A stretch of DNA of 64,000 nucleotides from Laetiporus sulphureus 93-53. Its lineage: Eukaryota; Basidiomycota; Agaricomycetes; Polyporales; Laetiporaceae. The translations under genes were made by a program, and so were the position numbers. Below are positions 37,676-48,543 of this stretch, piece after piece (the stretch's first letter is position 1; the number at the start of each line of letters is the position of its first letter). Under the pieces are notes generated by a model. That model saw nothing but the letters and a program-made list of their open reading frames with translations. It searched no databases and was not told the DNA's origin. The DNA is taken from positions 1-64,000 of the forward strand of contig NW_024468593.1 of assembly GCF_001632365.1 (NCBI RefSeq), in the 5' to 3' direction.

Positions 37676-38908
37676 TTACCTCTCCTCCAGTGACGTCCAC
37701 ACCTTCTTCGCAACGTCGTCCATGACCTCTCTCCACTTCCTCGCCCCATCACCCCCGTCACTATTTCCGGCTAGCACGAGTGGTACGCCGTGGTCCCCGC
37801 CCGTGCTCACCTCAGGTACGAGCGGAAGCTCGCCAAGGATGGGGGTGCCGAGGCGCTCGGCGGTCGCGCGAAAGGACTCAGGCGGGCCGAAAAGCATGTG
37901 AGGTGTGTGGCAGGACGGGCAAGTGAAGTGGGACTGGTTGAGGACGAGGCCGGTTATCTGCGGGAGTGGTCTGAAGGAGATGAACAGAAAGAAAAGGGGA
38001 TGCAACGCACAGGCACGGAGATCTTCTGGAACATCGCTACGCCCTTGCGCACGTCTGCAAGCGCGACGTCCTGTGGAGTCGACACGATCACCGCGCCTGA
38101 GCGCACATCAGCGCCACCACTATGCCGCGGTGAGCCACTCACCATCGACCTGCACGAGCTGCCCGAGCGTGAGAGGGACATCGCCCGTGCCGGGCGGCAT
38201 ATCGAGCACGAGAAGGTCGAGTCCGGCACCGGAGTGGTCACGCCAATCGACGTCGAAGAGGAGCTGCTGGACGGCTTTCTGGACCATGAGACCGCGCCAG
38301 ACGACGGGGGTATCTGCGCCCGAGTCTCCCGGGGAGCGCGGGAGAAGGAAGCCCATGGACATGCAGGGCAGACCGTGATTCGTCAGGGGCACGATCGCAC
38401 CCGCTACGCGATCATGTCCATATCCGAGTTAAGCGAGGCACAATATGTGAAAAAATATCCGTGCATACCTTTCGTCAAGCGCGGCTCCACCGCATCCTCG
38501 AGACCCATGAGCTTTGGCACAGAAGGGCCGAATATGTCGAGGTCGAGTATGCCTACCCTCCGCCCGCCGTGCATCGCCAGCGCGCAAGCCAGATTGACTT
38601 GCGGCAATCGGGCAGTCGCATCAGTAGGCCGTTTAGCGAGCCTGGGCGTGCACTCACCGGCGACGGTGCTCTTGCCAACGCCGCCCTTGCCGCTTGCGAC
38701 CGCGAGCACTTTCTTCACATGGGGCAGCGCGCGCTTCTGGATCCGGCGAGTAATGGTGGGCGGTGGCGGGCGGTTTGGCAGGCCCTGCGCTGGGCGGTGG
38801 TTAGATTCGGGTGGTGCAGCGGCTGGGTGGACTCACGATGGGGTTGTAGTGCGCGATGCGCGCGGAGGATGCAAAGGCGCGTCGGAGGGCGGGTGGTGGC
38901 GGGCGCAT
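37676..38908 (-). CDS. IND1: IND1/NUBPL, mitochondrial P-loop Fe-S assembly factor for complex I
   Basis: Mrp/NBP35-family NTPase that delivers Fe-S clusters to respiratory complex I. The start at 38908 yields a classical mitochondrial presequence ([19 protein letters not shown]). A short intron then joins [20 protein letters not shown] to [15 protein letters not shown], the deviant Walker A. Further blocks are [29 protein letters not shown] [58 protein letters not shown] and [18 protein letters not shown]. The cluster-binding CxxC is in [16 protein letters not shown]. The MRGL/CPxC pattern and presequence favour IND1 over cytosolic Nbp35/Cfd1. It ends [10 protein letters not shown]. Intact. 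Confidence 0.9.
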
Positions 38909-39151
38909 GGAGGCGGTGGATGGATTAGGAAGGGGCCACAAGTGACGGACGTTCCCAGGACGACGGCGTTTGCCGGGATGGTCGCCATCTGTGGCGGTGA
39001 TCTCGGTCGCCGTCTCGCTTGCCTTGTCCTAATTTCTTTCTCTTCCCCGCCTCTCTTTCTCTTCGCTGCATCCGTCTCTCCTTCACCTCACGCTCCTTCT
39101 GCGTCGACGACCTCCCCCGTCTCACTAATTCCTCCTTCATCCCCCGCAACA
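38909..39151. promoter_or_regulatory. Divergent promoter between IND1 and the LysM gene, with a CT-rich tract
   Basis: A long pyrimidine-rich stretch (about 39030-39148, repeated CTCTTTC/CTTC runs) lies directly before the LysM start codon. Such tracts mark start regions of strongly expressed fungal genes. IND1 reads away on the other side. Confidence 0.5.
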
Positions 39152-39919
39152 ATGTCCATCCTCGCACGCTCCGTCGTCGCTGCCCTCCTCGCCTTTTCCC
39201 TCGTCGCGCACTGTGAGTTACCGTGGGGCATATCCATTCGCACGCGCTGACTCTGCCCGCAGCGGCAAACGCCCAGCAGTGCGCGCGCACGTACACCGTG
39301 CAGGAGGGCGAAGACTGTGACAGCATCTCCGCCGCCCAGAACGTCTCCACCTACCAGCTCGCGACCGTCAACTCCGGCGAGGTCGACACAGACTGCTCCA
39401 ACCTCGTCCCCGGCGAGGAGCTCTGTCTCGGCTGGGTGGGCTCCGACTGTACAGACACTTACGTCGTCTCTGACGGAGACGACTGCGACATTGTCGCGGC
39501 ACGCTATGGCATCAACGTCACGCTTCTATACGAGAACAACCCCCAGCTGGACGCGAGCTGTGATAACATGTATATAGGCGAGGTGCGCTGCCCTGCTATG
39601 TTGTTTGATTCGTGCTGACGGTGTCCAGGTCCTGTGTGTGGCGAGCGCCGTCGATGTCCCCGTTGCAGGCTCCGGGTCGTCCTCCGCTGTCGTATCAGCC
39701 ACCGCTGTGGTACCATCCTCCGCTGTTGTAACGTCCTCTATCGAGGTCGCCCAGACCAGCTCCGCCGTGGCCACCTCGTCTTTCGTAACTATCACCGCAA
39801 CGGTCATCGCCACCAGCACCGACTCGGCAGGTATCACTACCGCGACGACCACCGGCGATGACGGTGACGATGGCGATAGCGGCGACGACGACGACTACCC
39901 GTGGTGCGACGAGCTCTAA
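39152..39919 (+). CDS. Secreted protein with two LysM domains
   Basis: LysM domains bind chitin and related N-acetylglucosamine polymers; secreted fungal LysM proteins shield hyphae or sequester chitin fragments. The start at 39152 gives a signal peptide (MSILARSVVAALLAFSLVAH), interrupted by an intron at the cleavage region. LysM 1 runs from CARTYTVQEGEDCDSIS to LVPGEELCLGW, and LysM 2 from DTYVVSDGDDCDIVAARYGI to MYIGEVLCV, with conserved cysteines around both. A second intron sits near 39582-39628. The rest is a Ser/Thr/Val/Ala-rich, probably O-glycosylated tail ending in an acidic run and YPWCDEL. No catalytic domain and no transmembrane anchor are visible, so it is effector-like or wall-associated. 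Confidence 0.88.
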
Positions 39920-40497
39920 GCCCGGCACGTCTTGGTAGCCTTGTAGTCAAAAGGACCCATCGTGCCTGGCAGCTCGCGCGTCCTCCTTTCTTGTCCCGCT
40001 CCTGTTCAGGTCTGATGTTGATTTTCTCATTCTTTACCGCTATACCTTCGTATACCTTCACACGCGGCGCGGTCCGTACTGTTACCCGTTATACCCTCGC
40101 GGCCTCTTGTTGTTTTGTCGTGTCGGTGCTCGCCGTTTGTCGCTGTCGAATGGATTGGAATGTAGCTCTGTGGGCTCATCGCGATTTGCGCTAATTTCGA
40201 AGAATGGAATGATGTTTGGTTCTCGCCGTTTTGGAACAAGCTTGGTGCTTTACTTATATCCAAAGCTTCCTCGCTAAGACCTGTGGCGCTGGCACAGGTC
40301 TGCCATGACTCCGCAATATATCAATACTTACCAGCTTGCGCTGTTTGATCTAAGCATATAGGGTAGTTATTGGATTGCTAGGTGCCGCTAGTGACGCGTT
40401 TACTTTTGAGTGAATCGCAGCTCCCTAGGCACACTTTCCAGTATGAGCTTTGTTATTTTAAAGGTTAGTTTGGAGTATAAACTCAAGCGCGCCCACG
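39920..40497. other. Intergenic region, no gene seen
   Basis: 3' flank of the LysM gene and 5' flank of the next gene on the same strand. No repeat or RNA gene was recognised. Confidence 0.4.
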
Positions 40498-41904
40498 ATG
40501 ACGGCATCTGCGATCGAAGTGCGATCCTTCTCGAGCTTGCCGCGAGCGCACGCGTCTTTGCCGTACTTATCTCTATCTCGTCCACCACCATCTTCCTCCA
40601 GCGAAAACTCATACAGAGCTCACTACTCTCCGCTGCGACTCAGAAAAGACAGTGCAACCAGCATCCAGGTCAAAAAGCGCAATGCACAGCGTGCGCCGTG
40701 TCGGGCAAATTCAGGTCCGCCCAAAATATGCCGGAAGCATCTCTCGTCGATACTCGCATGTTGCATCTCCGTATGGCGCGCTAGGAGAGGGACATCCTGA
40801 CTCGCTCCTCGTCTCGCCTCCCTCTCGTCCCGCCTCCCATACCCCCGTGCCTTCATCCTACGTCTTCAACTCCAGCGCGCCCAGCAGCACACCCGAGCCC
40901 CCACCCGGCGAGGACACACACCTTCCGGACCAGGAATGGGAGATCCGCACAGGTGCGTCCGACCACCGTCCTGCCGCGCCCCGGAGGATCTGATACTACG
41001 TGCAGCGCGCCGGGCGCGAACGTGCAGGCCGCGCGATCTACGTCCTCCAACAGACACTGCCTGACTTTTTCGAGCGCGGGCTCGTCTCCTCGCTTGAGAT
41101 CCCGATCGTAGGGCACGACGCAGGCGGCGGGCAGGGGAAGGCGAAGGAGGGGAAGGAGGATCCCGACGTGGTGTGCATATACAGCCCGAAGGTCAGGCTG
41201 GCGTACCGCCCGCCGGTCGCGCTGCCCCCGCCGCTGCCGCGCGTGCTGCATGTCGAGGGTGCGTCGTGCTGCGTTCGTGTGTGAGATGTAAGGTGCTGAT
41301 GGTAGTGTGTGTGTCTGGTAGGCCTCCAGCTCTACCTTGCGTCGTCGGCGCTCGTGAGGCATATGCTCAAGACGCTGTACACGGATTTGCATGTCGAGCT
41401 GCGGCAGGTGCGCGTACAGGGACCAAAGAATGGCAGTGCGTGCTTCGCTATCTTGGTGTTTTGCTCATAAGTTGGTCTCACATCTCAATGCCAAAGGCCC
41501 GAATGCAAGCGCACCCGTGCCGCCGGGTACAGCCCCTAGTGAGACAGAAAAGCCGCGGAGCCTGCGCGAGAAGAGCCTCTTCGTGGGGCTCGCTGTATCG
41601 GGGGTCGCGCGCGTGAGCGGAGCGCGCGGCGGGTGGACGGTGTGAGTGGCGTCTCGTCTCTCATGCTCATCTCTGGTGTCCTTACTCACAGGCTCGCACG
41701 CATAGGAACTCGACGTACCACTTCTCGCCGACGACGGGACTGATCAACTTGCACACGATCGACTCGATTGAGCCTGCGCCGCATGTGAGCGTGGTTGATG
41801 CGTTTCGCGCGGCGCTTGCGAAGTTGGGCATCGGGCCTGAGGGGCGGGCGAGCCCTGGTGCGGGCGCGGCGAGGACGCAGGGGGCGCGAGAGGGGGGAGT
41901 GTGA
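40498..41904 (+). CDS. C6orf136/DUF2358-like protein, probably mitochondrial
   Basis: The start at 40498 gives a serine/arginine-rich presequence (MTASAIEVRSFSSLPRAHAS) suggesting an organelle. After a proline-rich linker, the conserved part reads RAIYVLQQTLPDFFERGL, VCIYSPKVRLAYRPPVALPP, LASSALVRHMLKTLYTDLHV, SLFVGLAVSGVARVSG and NSTYHFSPTTGLINLHTIDS, ending near VVDAFRAALAKLGIG. The pattern (helix with a leaving-partner FF, a central arginine-rich strand, a W-x-V strand and a final FxF/YHF...GLIxxH strand) resembles the DUF2358/C6orf136 family of NTF2-like proteins. Function is unknown. At least four short introns were placed by frame. The family call is from pattern memory and should be tested. 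Confidence 0.6.
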
Positions 41905-42681
41905 ATTGTGATGCGGATTCAGTTTGAGCGTGCGGATGGACGCGAGGGTAGACGGGACGTCTGTCGTTGAGCTCGTGAGAGGTATACAATGCATTCTGCG
42001 TTACAGCACAAGGCGTTATTCCGTACTGTGTACAATCTCCACTCCGTACTCTGTGTTCTGATATGTCGTTTGGGATTGTTTTCCACTCAGTTGTACGCTT
42101 CGTGTTGTATCCCACTCCGTAGTTACGAGCGCACTGGATTGGATCTGGAGCGGGTGAAGAGTGTCAGACAAAGGCTCAATAGTTTCAGGCAGCTTATTTG
42201 GAACGAATGTTGCATGTTGACGGTCATACTATGTAGTAGCTGTGAGGCCGGCCAAATTCTGTGCTACCTGGAGGGACATATTGATTGTCTCTGTTGAGAG
42301 GACTGTGTCGAGAAATGAATGAGCGTAACCTATCAGCATCGTAGAGTCAAAATCGGTCTCCAATGCTGGTCAACGTTGACTCCTTTCTGTCCAGTCCTCT
42401 ATGCAGGACTGTTAGCTCAAGACAGCTCACCGCATCATAGGCACTCGATGTGGATTTCATATATCTATATCCAGGAGCAGATCACGGTACGCGCGAATAC
42501 GACAACGAAGAACGGCAATGATGACACCATGACAGATAGAGCCGTGCAAGGCTTGTCACATTGTGTGAAACGCCATGTTTGCATGCGGCGGCGCGATGAC
42601 TGTGACTCTGTGTGACGCGACGCGAACGTGACGTCTATCAGCACGCGTTATGTGGGCGTCTAAAGCAGGAGTTGGGCGACG
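41905..42681. other. Intergenic region, no gene seen
   Basis: About 780 bp between two plus-strand genes. Open frames here are short and unsupported. Nothing else was recognised. Confidence 0.4.
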
Positions 42682-45541
42682 ATGAGCACATCCGAATCGC
42701 GAGACATCGAGGCTGCAACCACCGCCATCCAGTCCGTCTCTCCTCTCTCTCCTCAACGCTGACCCCATCGTTGACCCCGTCGTGCTCACCAGGGCCCCCG
42801 ACGCCAAGACCCGCCGCTACGATCGCCAGCTCCGGTGCGTCGTCTGCCCGCCACCCGTCGCCCGCTGACCCCGGCCTCGCAGCCTCTGGGCCGCTTCGGG
42901 CCAGTCCGCGCTCGAGTCCGCCCGCATCCTCGTTCTTTCTTCTTCCGCTACCGCCACCGCCGTCCTCAAGAACCTCGTCCTCCCTGGCATCGGCCACTTT
43001 GTGATCCTCGACGACGCCACAACGTCTCCCGCCGATGCCGGCAACAACTTTTTCCTTGCAGGTCCCGCTAGCATCGGCAAGCCACGCGCACAGGAGGCCG
43101 TGCCCCTCCTTAGGGAGCTCAATGACAGCGTACAGGGCGAGGCGGTACTCAAGAACGTCAAGGATCTGATCGCTACCGAGGACGGCCAAGAGTTCGTCCG
43201 CGGCTTTTCGCTCGTCATCGCACACAATCTGCAAGAGGACGTACTCGATGAGCTTGCACGCTTGCTCTGGGCAGACATCGCGAACCCGCCGCTCATCGTC
43301 GTCCGCTCCGCCGGCTTCCTCGCCGAGTTTTTCGTCCAGTTTCACGAACATTGCGGTGAGTGTGATTTACATCCTCCTCACGCGCGCCGATTGATATTCC
43401 GCAGTGTCCGAGCCGCATACGGACGAAACTCCACCATCGCTCCGCATTATTCGACCGTTCCCTGCCCTTCTCGAATGGGCCCGCAGCCTCGACCTCGACA
43501 ACATGGACCCCACCGACCACGCCCACGTCCCCTTTGTCATTATCCTCGTCCGCGCCGTCGACGACTGGCGAAAAGCGGTGCGTGCCCTTTCTCCGCCCCA
43601 TGCCCGAACCGCTGACTAACCACTTTCACTGGCAGCACGACGGCAAGCTGCCCGCCACATCCACCGAGAAGCAAGAGTTCAAGGCCTCAGTGCGCGCCAT
43701 GCGGCGCAAAGCCGACGAGGAGAACTTTGACGAAGCCGAGGCGCAGGCGTGGCGGGTGTGGATGGAACCCGCGGTGAGTCTCCCGCGCGCGCACACCGTG
43801 CAACTCCCCTGACGCGCCGCAGATCCCGACAGACATCAAACGCCTACTCGCACTCTCTCCCCTCTCCTCATCATCGAATTCTGCAGAAACGCCATCCAAT
43901 GCCATCACCCCACAGACGCCCAATGCGCCGTTCCACGCGCTTTTACGTACGCTAGGCGCGTTCGTGGCGGATCCCTCCGGTCCGGGGACGCTCCCGCTGA
44001 GCGGTGCGCTGCCGGACATGCGCACGGACACGGAGAGCTACGTGCGATTGCAGCGTGGGTATCGTGAGTGGGCGGGCGTGGAGAAGGTGCGCCCCTCCCG
44101 CATCTTGATCTTTTTGGTTGGTTGGAGCCTGATCTGTGTGTACTGATTTGTGCGTGTGTAGGCGCGATTCAAGGAGTTGCTGAAGGAGAAGTTTCCAGAG
44201 ATCGAACCGTTGGTGGATGATGAGGCGGTGGATACGTTTGTGAAGAATGCGCATCAGGTGCGGGTGTTGAGGGGGAAGCGGTGGGGCGCGTGGGGGGAGG
44301 ACAAGGAGGATGTTGGTGAGTGGCCGTGCTGGCTGTCTTTGTGTCGCTTTGCACCTCTGGCGTGGTGGTCACCGCCTGCGCGCGCTCGCATGATTTGTCC
44401 CTTGTCCTTGTCGCCTGCCGTTCGTCGCCTAGCGAGCGAATCGTCCGCGGCCGGGACAGCATTTCCAGTCTTGCTGGGTGGAAATCGAGCAGGGAGGCTA
44501 GCCGGGGAGTGGGATTTTGCGTCGCGCTTGATCCTCTTTGTCCGGTCGCAGGAATGTTTCTCGCTCCTCCGTCGTACATGCGTCCATGGGGCAGAGGTGG
44601 GACCGTACCTGTGCACTGGAGGGGTGCCGACAAGCTGGATTTGAGCTGTTGCTGACCGGGAGGCCGTCTCACCCGGCATGCCTGCTTTCTATGCCCAGAA
44701 TGGGTATACGCGCGCGCGGCACAGCGGAATGGCGAGGGCATCATGTGCGGGCCGCCTAGCGGCTCGTGTGTGTTCTATCCTCGCCTTCCGTGCTGTTCAG
44801 AAGCGACAGTGTTGATGCTGTGCATCTCTTTATTGTGCTATCGACACGAGGGGGGTCTCATGCGAGTCTGAGGACACGCATACAGCAAAAACGGTGTGGA
44901 GGTTGGATTTTCAAGCTGCTGAGCCTGTCATCCCATTTCAATATCGTCTGCCTGAGCATGCCTATCGGCTCTCTCCCTCTCCTCTTGTTACTCGTTCACC
45001 GATGTTTTGCCTTGTACCTCATGTTCTGATTTTGATCAACTGTATGCTTACGACTGTTCTTCACAGCATCTTCGCTGCAAGTGTATCCTCGCGAGACGGC
45101 CACGCATCTCGCGCTCTCCGCGCTCGCAATTCTATTAAATGACAAGCCAGGTAAGCTCTGTTCGTTGAGTATGATTTAGGCTCAAGCTGATGGCCAACTT
45201 CTTCGACGTAGATGCATCGACAGTGACGACCGAGGCACTCAACAAGGAGGTGCGGAAGCTAGTCGGCGAGAACGTCGAATTTCCAGAAGATTTGGACGCT
45301 GCAATTGGCGAAATGTACGCTTCACCTCTACGTTTCTTCTCACTCCCTTCACGCAGTTCGCTGACCTCGCTGGTGCCACAGAGCACGCGCGCCGACTGCC
45401 GACCTTCCCAACACGGCGGCCTTCCTCGGCGGGCTCGTCGCGCAGGAGGCGATCAAGATGATCACGAAGCAGTACGTGCCTGTGAACGGGTCCTGTGTCC
45501 TTGATTTGGTGGATTCGTGGACGGGTGTGGTCGGACAGTGA
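42682..45541 (+). CDS. ULA1: NEDD8-activating enzyme E1 regulatory subunit (ULA1/NAE1/AXR1)
   Basis: Partner of Uba3 in the heterodimeric E1 that activates NEDD8/Rub1 for cullin modification. The start MSTSESRDIEAATTAIQ (42682) is followed by an intron. Then come APDAKTRRYDRQLR, an intron, and LWAASGQSALESARILVLSS, NLVLPGIGHFVILDD, ARLLWADIANPPLIVVRSAG and EFFVQFHEHC. Middle exons carry FVIILVRAVDDWRKA, RMRRKADEENF-type sequence and ELLKEKFPEIEPLVDDEAV. After a 751-nt intron (44316-45066) the frame resumes exactly: DVASSLQVYPRETATH, LNKEVRKLVGENVEFP, DLPNTAAFLGGLVAQEAIKM and NGSCVLDLVDSWTGVVGQ. As in the family, there is no catalytic cysteine domain. It seems intact. The long intron is unique in this window. 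Confidence 0.9.
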
Positions 45542-46149
45542 ACAAGATGGAGGAGGAAGTTGAAGTGATGTGGTCTGGTACATTGTGCTGTGTTGCTGTG
45601 TTGCTGTTTGCAGAACGTCAAACGTCGTACATTTGCATTGTTTAGTTCAATAAAAGGGAGAGCCAGTGTGGGACTATGAGCTCGTCTCTGCTAAGGCTAG
45701 GTTGATAGCACATACTCCACACCTCCGTACCAAGGCGTGAAGATAGCCCGGGACGTCCATTAACGTTAGTTGGCCACACCAGTCAAACTGGCTTCGGCAC
45801 GGTATACGGTGCCATCGTCAAGCGACGCATATGCCAGTCCTCAAAGTCACCTCGGCCTGAATAGCAAGATCAGCACACTGCTTTACATGTATCAGTAACA
45901 TGGATATTGGATTACACGTCCTGAAAACGAAAGGGAAGTCATGCAAGGGTAGTATATCATCAATACAGCAGGTGTTGCAGCTGAAGTCGCAGCAGGTCAT
46001 CCACAGAACAAATACAGAGAGATGAAGAGACTAAAGGTATCATACGGCGATGAGTTCAACGCGAACCTCACGCCTTCTCTCCGATGGATGAATGCTCATG
46101 CTCATGTACTTCATGCTGCAGAATGACATTATCAGCGCGCATTACATCG
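45542..46149. other. Convergent intergenic region, no gene seen
   Basis: Between the ULA1 stop and the 3' end of the sugar-transporter pseudogene. Part of it may be the 3' untranslated region of either. No other feature was found. Confidence 0.4.
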
Positions 46150-48543
46150 TCAGGTTGTTTCGACGCCTACCTTCTCTCCAGAGTGAACGTGCACGTCCTC
46201 GATACGCTTCTTCCCGACATCCCTTGGGATACACCACGCCGTGAGCATGTTGCCCTGCGCAAATACGGCCTCGACCCCTCGAGCGAGCGCTGCGCAGTTT
46301 CTGGGAAGCAGAAGAAAATGTGGATGAAGGCCTACAACCATGCGAAACGACGATCAGTTGTCGCTCAAGAACACGTTAGCCATGGGACGTACCGCGAAGT
46401 TGAACGTGCCGAAGATGAAATAGGTCTTGTATGCTATTGATGATAAGCCAAGCGGGACGGCAAACGCGAGAGCGAGATTAAAGATCCAGTTTACGGCTGG
46501 ATCATAATAAGCAAACAGATAATGTCAGCATCGCACATAATGAACCTGGGCGGTGCAGACCGGTCGCGAGAGAGACAGCCTTTGCGCGGACTTTCATAGG
46601 GAAGATCTCTGCAGGATACGTCCACGACACCTGCGAGTCATGCAATCAATGAATTTGAACGAAGAATGGTCATTTGAAACGTACAGGGCCCATGGTGATG
46701 GCGAAGCTATAGAAATTGTCAGCAGACAACCATCTGTAAGGTTTTCCGAAACTAACCTGCAGACAATAGGTACGAGCAAACGATGATCGCCTTCGTTGCG
46801 GCCATATTGCCCGTGATCACCGAAACTCCTGCCAAGGAATCGTTCATGAGCATTACCTCAGAGAACGCAGCGCAGTCACTAACTGTCACCATCGACTTCA
46901 CCCCAGTGTCCGAAGCGGCCCTGCAGTCCACCCACGAGCATAAGCCAGAACCCCATGGTTCCGACAAGAAGCATCGGTCGGCGACCCCACTTATCAATAT
47001 GAATGATGGCAGGAACTGGAATCAATCGCGAATGTGCAGCACAATCAGTTCCGAGGCTCGAAGGAACGTAATGAATGTGGCCAACACACAGGTAAGTGCA
47101 ACGTTCAGAACGTATTGAATGGAGTCAGCGATGAGATTTCCACGTCGTCCGGTTAAACCTGCGCCTTCGAAGACGTAGACGATGTAGTACCTGTGCGACA
47201 TCATAAGCAGAGCGAACAGTAACCACGGGACCTAAACAATGCCTACATCATGATGTTCATGCCTGTCAGCTGGCTCCACATCTGCAATGCACAGCCTAGC
47301 CCAACCCGACGCCGGATGCCCGGCTTGAGGAGATCCAAGTAGCTCTTTGTGCCTTCAGCACGCTCGAATGAGACTTGTTCCTGGATCTCACTGTATTCGA
47401 GCTGTACAAGCGAAGCCTTGGTATCGCCCCCGCCATGCAAGTCGGCAAGAATCTCGAAGGCTTCTTTGGAACTGAAATTAAGCGTCATCTAGCACTTCAT
47501 CATCTAACGTTTTAGAAATCTGTTTACCGATAATGATCCACAAGCCAACGAGGACTCTGGAAGACCGCATATGCCAAATAAGCGGTCGGTAATGGATCAA
47601 AGCGGAAGAGACGCACCTCTGGGAACAACAACATGCCCATCGAGAGCACGATCGCAGGGATAATCTGCAAACCCCATGGAATTCGGAAAGATGCAACTCC
47701 ATTAATGTACGAACACCCGAACTCGACGAACTACTGGAGCAGAATGCCCCACGTGATGGCCCTATCGAAACGTCAAACTCTGTAGGTCTCGACATAGACT
47801 CGGGCGCACGAAAAACCTGCTCACCACTGCTGCATGGCAACCAGCCTTCCTCTGATAGCAGGGGCAGTAATCTCAGATTGATATATAGGAACGATCGTCG
47901 AGGCAATTCCAACCGCAAGCCCAGATACAACTCGCCCCATAACGAGCATTCCACGGTCCTAGAATACGGGCGAGTCGGGTCAGTACCACGCGTTGCTTTT
48001 CACCGAAGCCGCCGGACCTTGCAGGAAGAAATTCGCGTCATGCATTGTGCAGCCGCAAAGATGACGTCTCTATGCCAGATACAGATGGGCTGCGGAATAG
48101 CGGGATATCTTACCACAGCGGCACATTGCAGGATGCTGCCGATAACCCATATCCATCCGCTCAAGATGACTGTTCACTTGCGTCCCAACTTGTCTGCGAG
48201 CTTGCTGACGGCCAATGCGCCGATGAAAGAGGTGCCAGGCATTGCGGCAACGATTGCCCCTTGATGGCTTGAATCCGGATGTCCGAAGGTGTCCTCGTAG
48301 GCGGGGTTCTGGCCATGTCATTGTAAGCTAAATTGAGATAAACAGCATCAGATGTAGGGAAGCTCACGTTAAGAACACCAGACATGGACGAGATGTCCAG
48401 TCCGAACAGCCCACCACCGATACATGCGAAGGAACCTGAAATCGATCAGAAATCGATGGGTGGATCTCAATGACTCTGTGTATAGAGCGATGCGGAATTG
48501 ACTGACCCACGATATACTGTTGACGCAACACGTATATGATCAT
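46150..48543 (-). pseudogene. MFS sugar transporter with two in-frame stop codons
   Basis: The exons rebuild a fungal hexose-type transporter. It starts MIIYVLRQQYIVG (48543), then SFACIGGGLFGLDISSMSGV, GAIVAAMPGTSFIGALAVSK, LADKLGRK, MLVMGRVVSGLAVGIASTIV, YQSEITAPAIRGRLVAMQQW, FRIPWGLQIIPAIVLSMGML, SPRWLVDHYR, MWSQLTGMNIMM, YYIVYVFEGAGLTGRRGNLI, IDKWGRRPMLLVGTMGFWLM, WTYPAEIFPMKVRAKAVSLA and EAVFAQGNMLTAW. Two stops interrupt it. TGA follows KLGRK at about 48173, where the family has a tryptophan (GRKWT). TAG stands in LLQ*FVEFG at about 47730, where tyrosine is usual. Neither can be removed by a plausible intron. All other exons and splice sites look normal, so decay is recent, or the reads are wrong. 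Confidence 0.75.

Noticed and set aside
44169..44744. Long open frames on both strands around 44.2-44.7 kb
   Set aside because: They fall in the GC-rich part of the ULA1 intron and last exon before it. The exact frame restoration across 44316-45066 explains the region better than a nested gene.
44812..44880. Box C/D-like snoRNA in the ULA1 intron
   Set aside because: TGATG and CTGA are present about 60 nt apart, but no terminal stem or C'/D' pair is convincing. Kept only as a hint in the intron finding.
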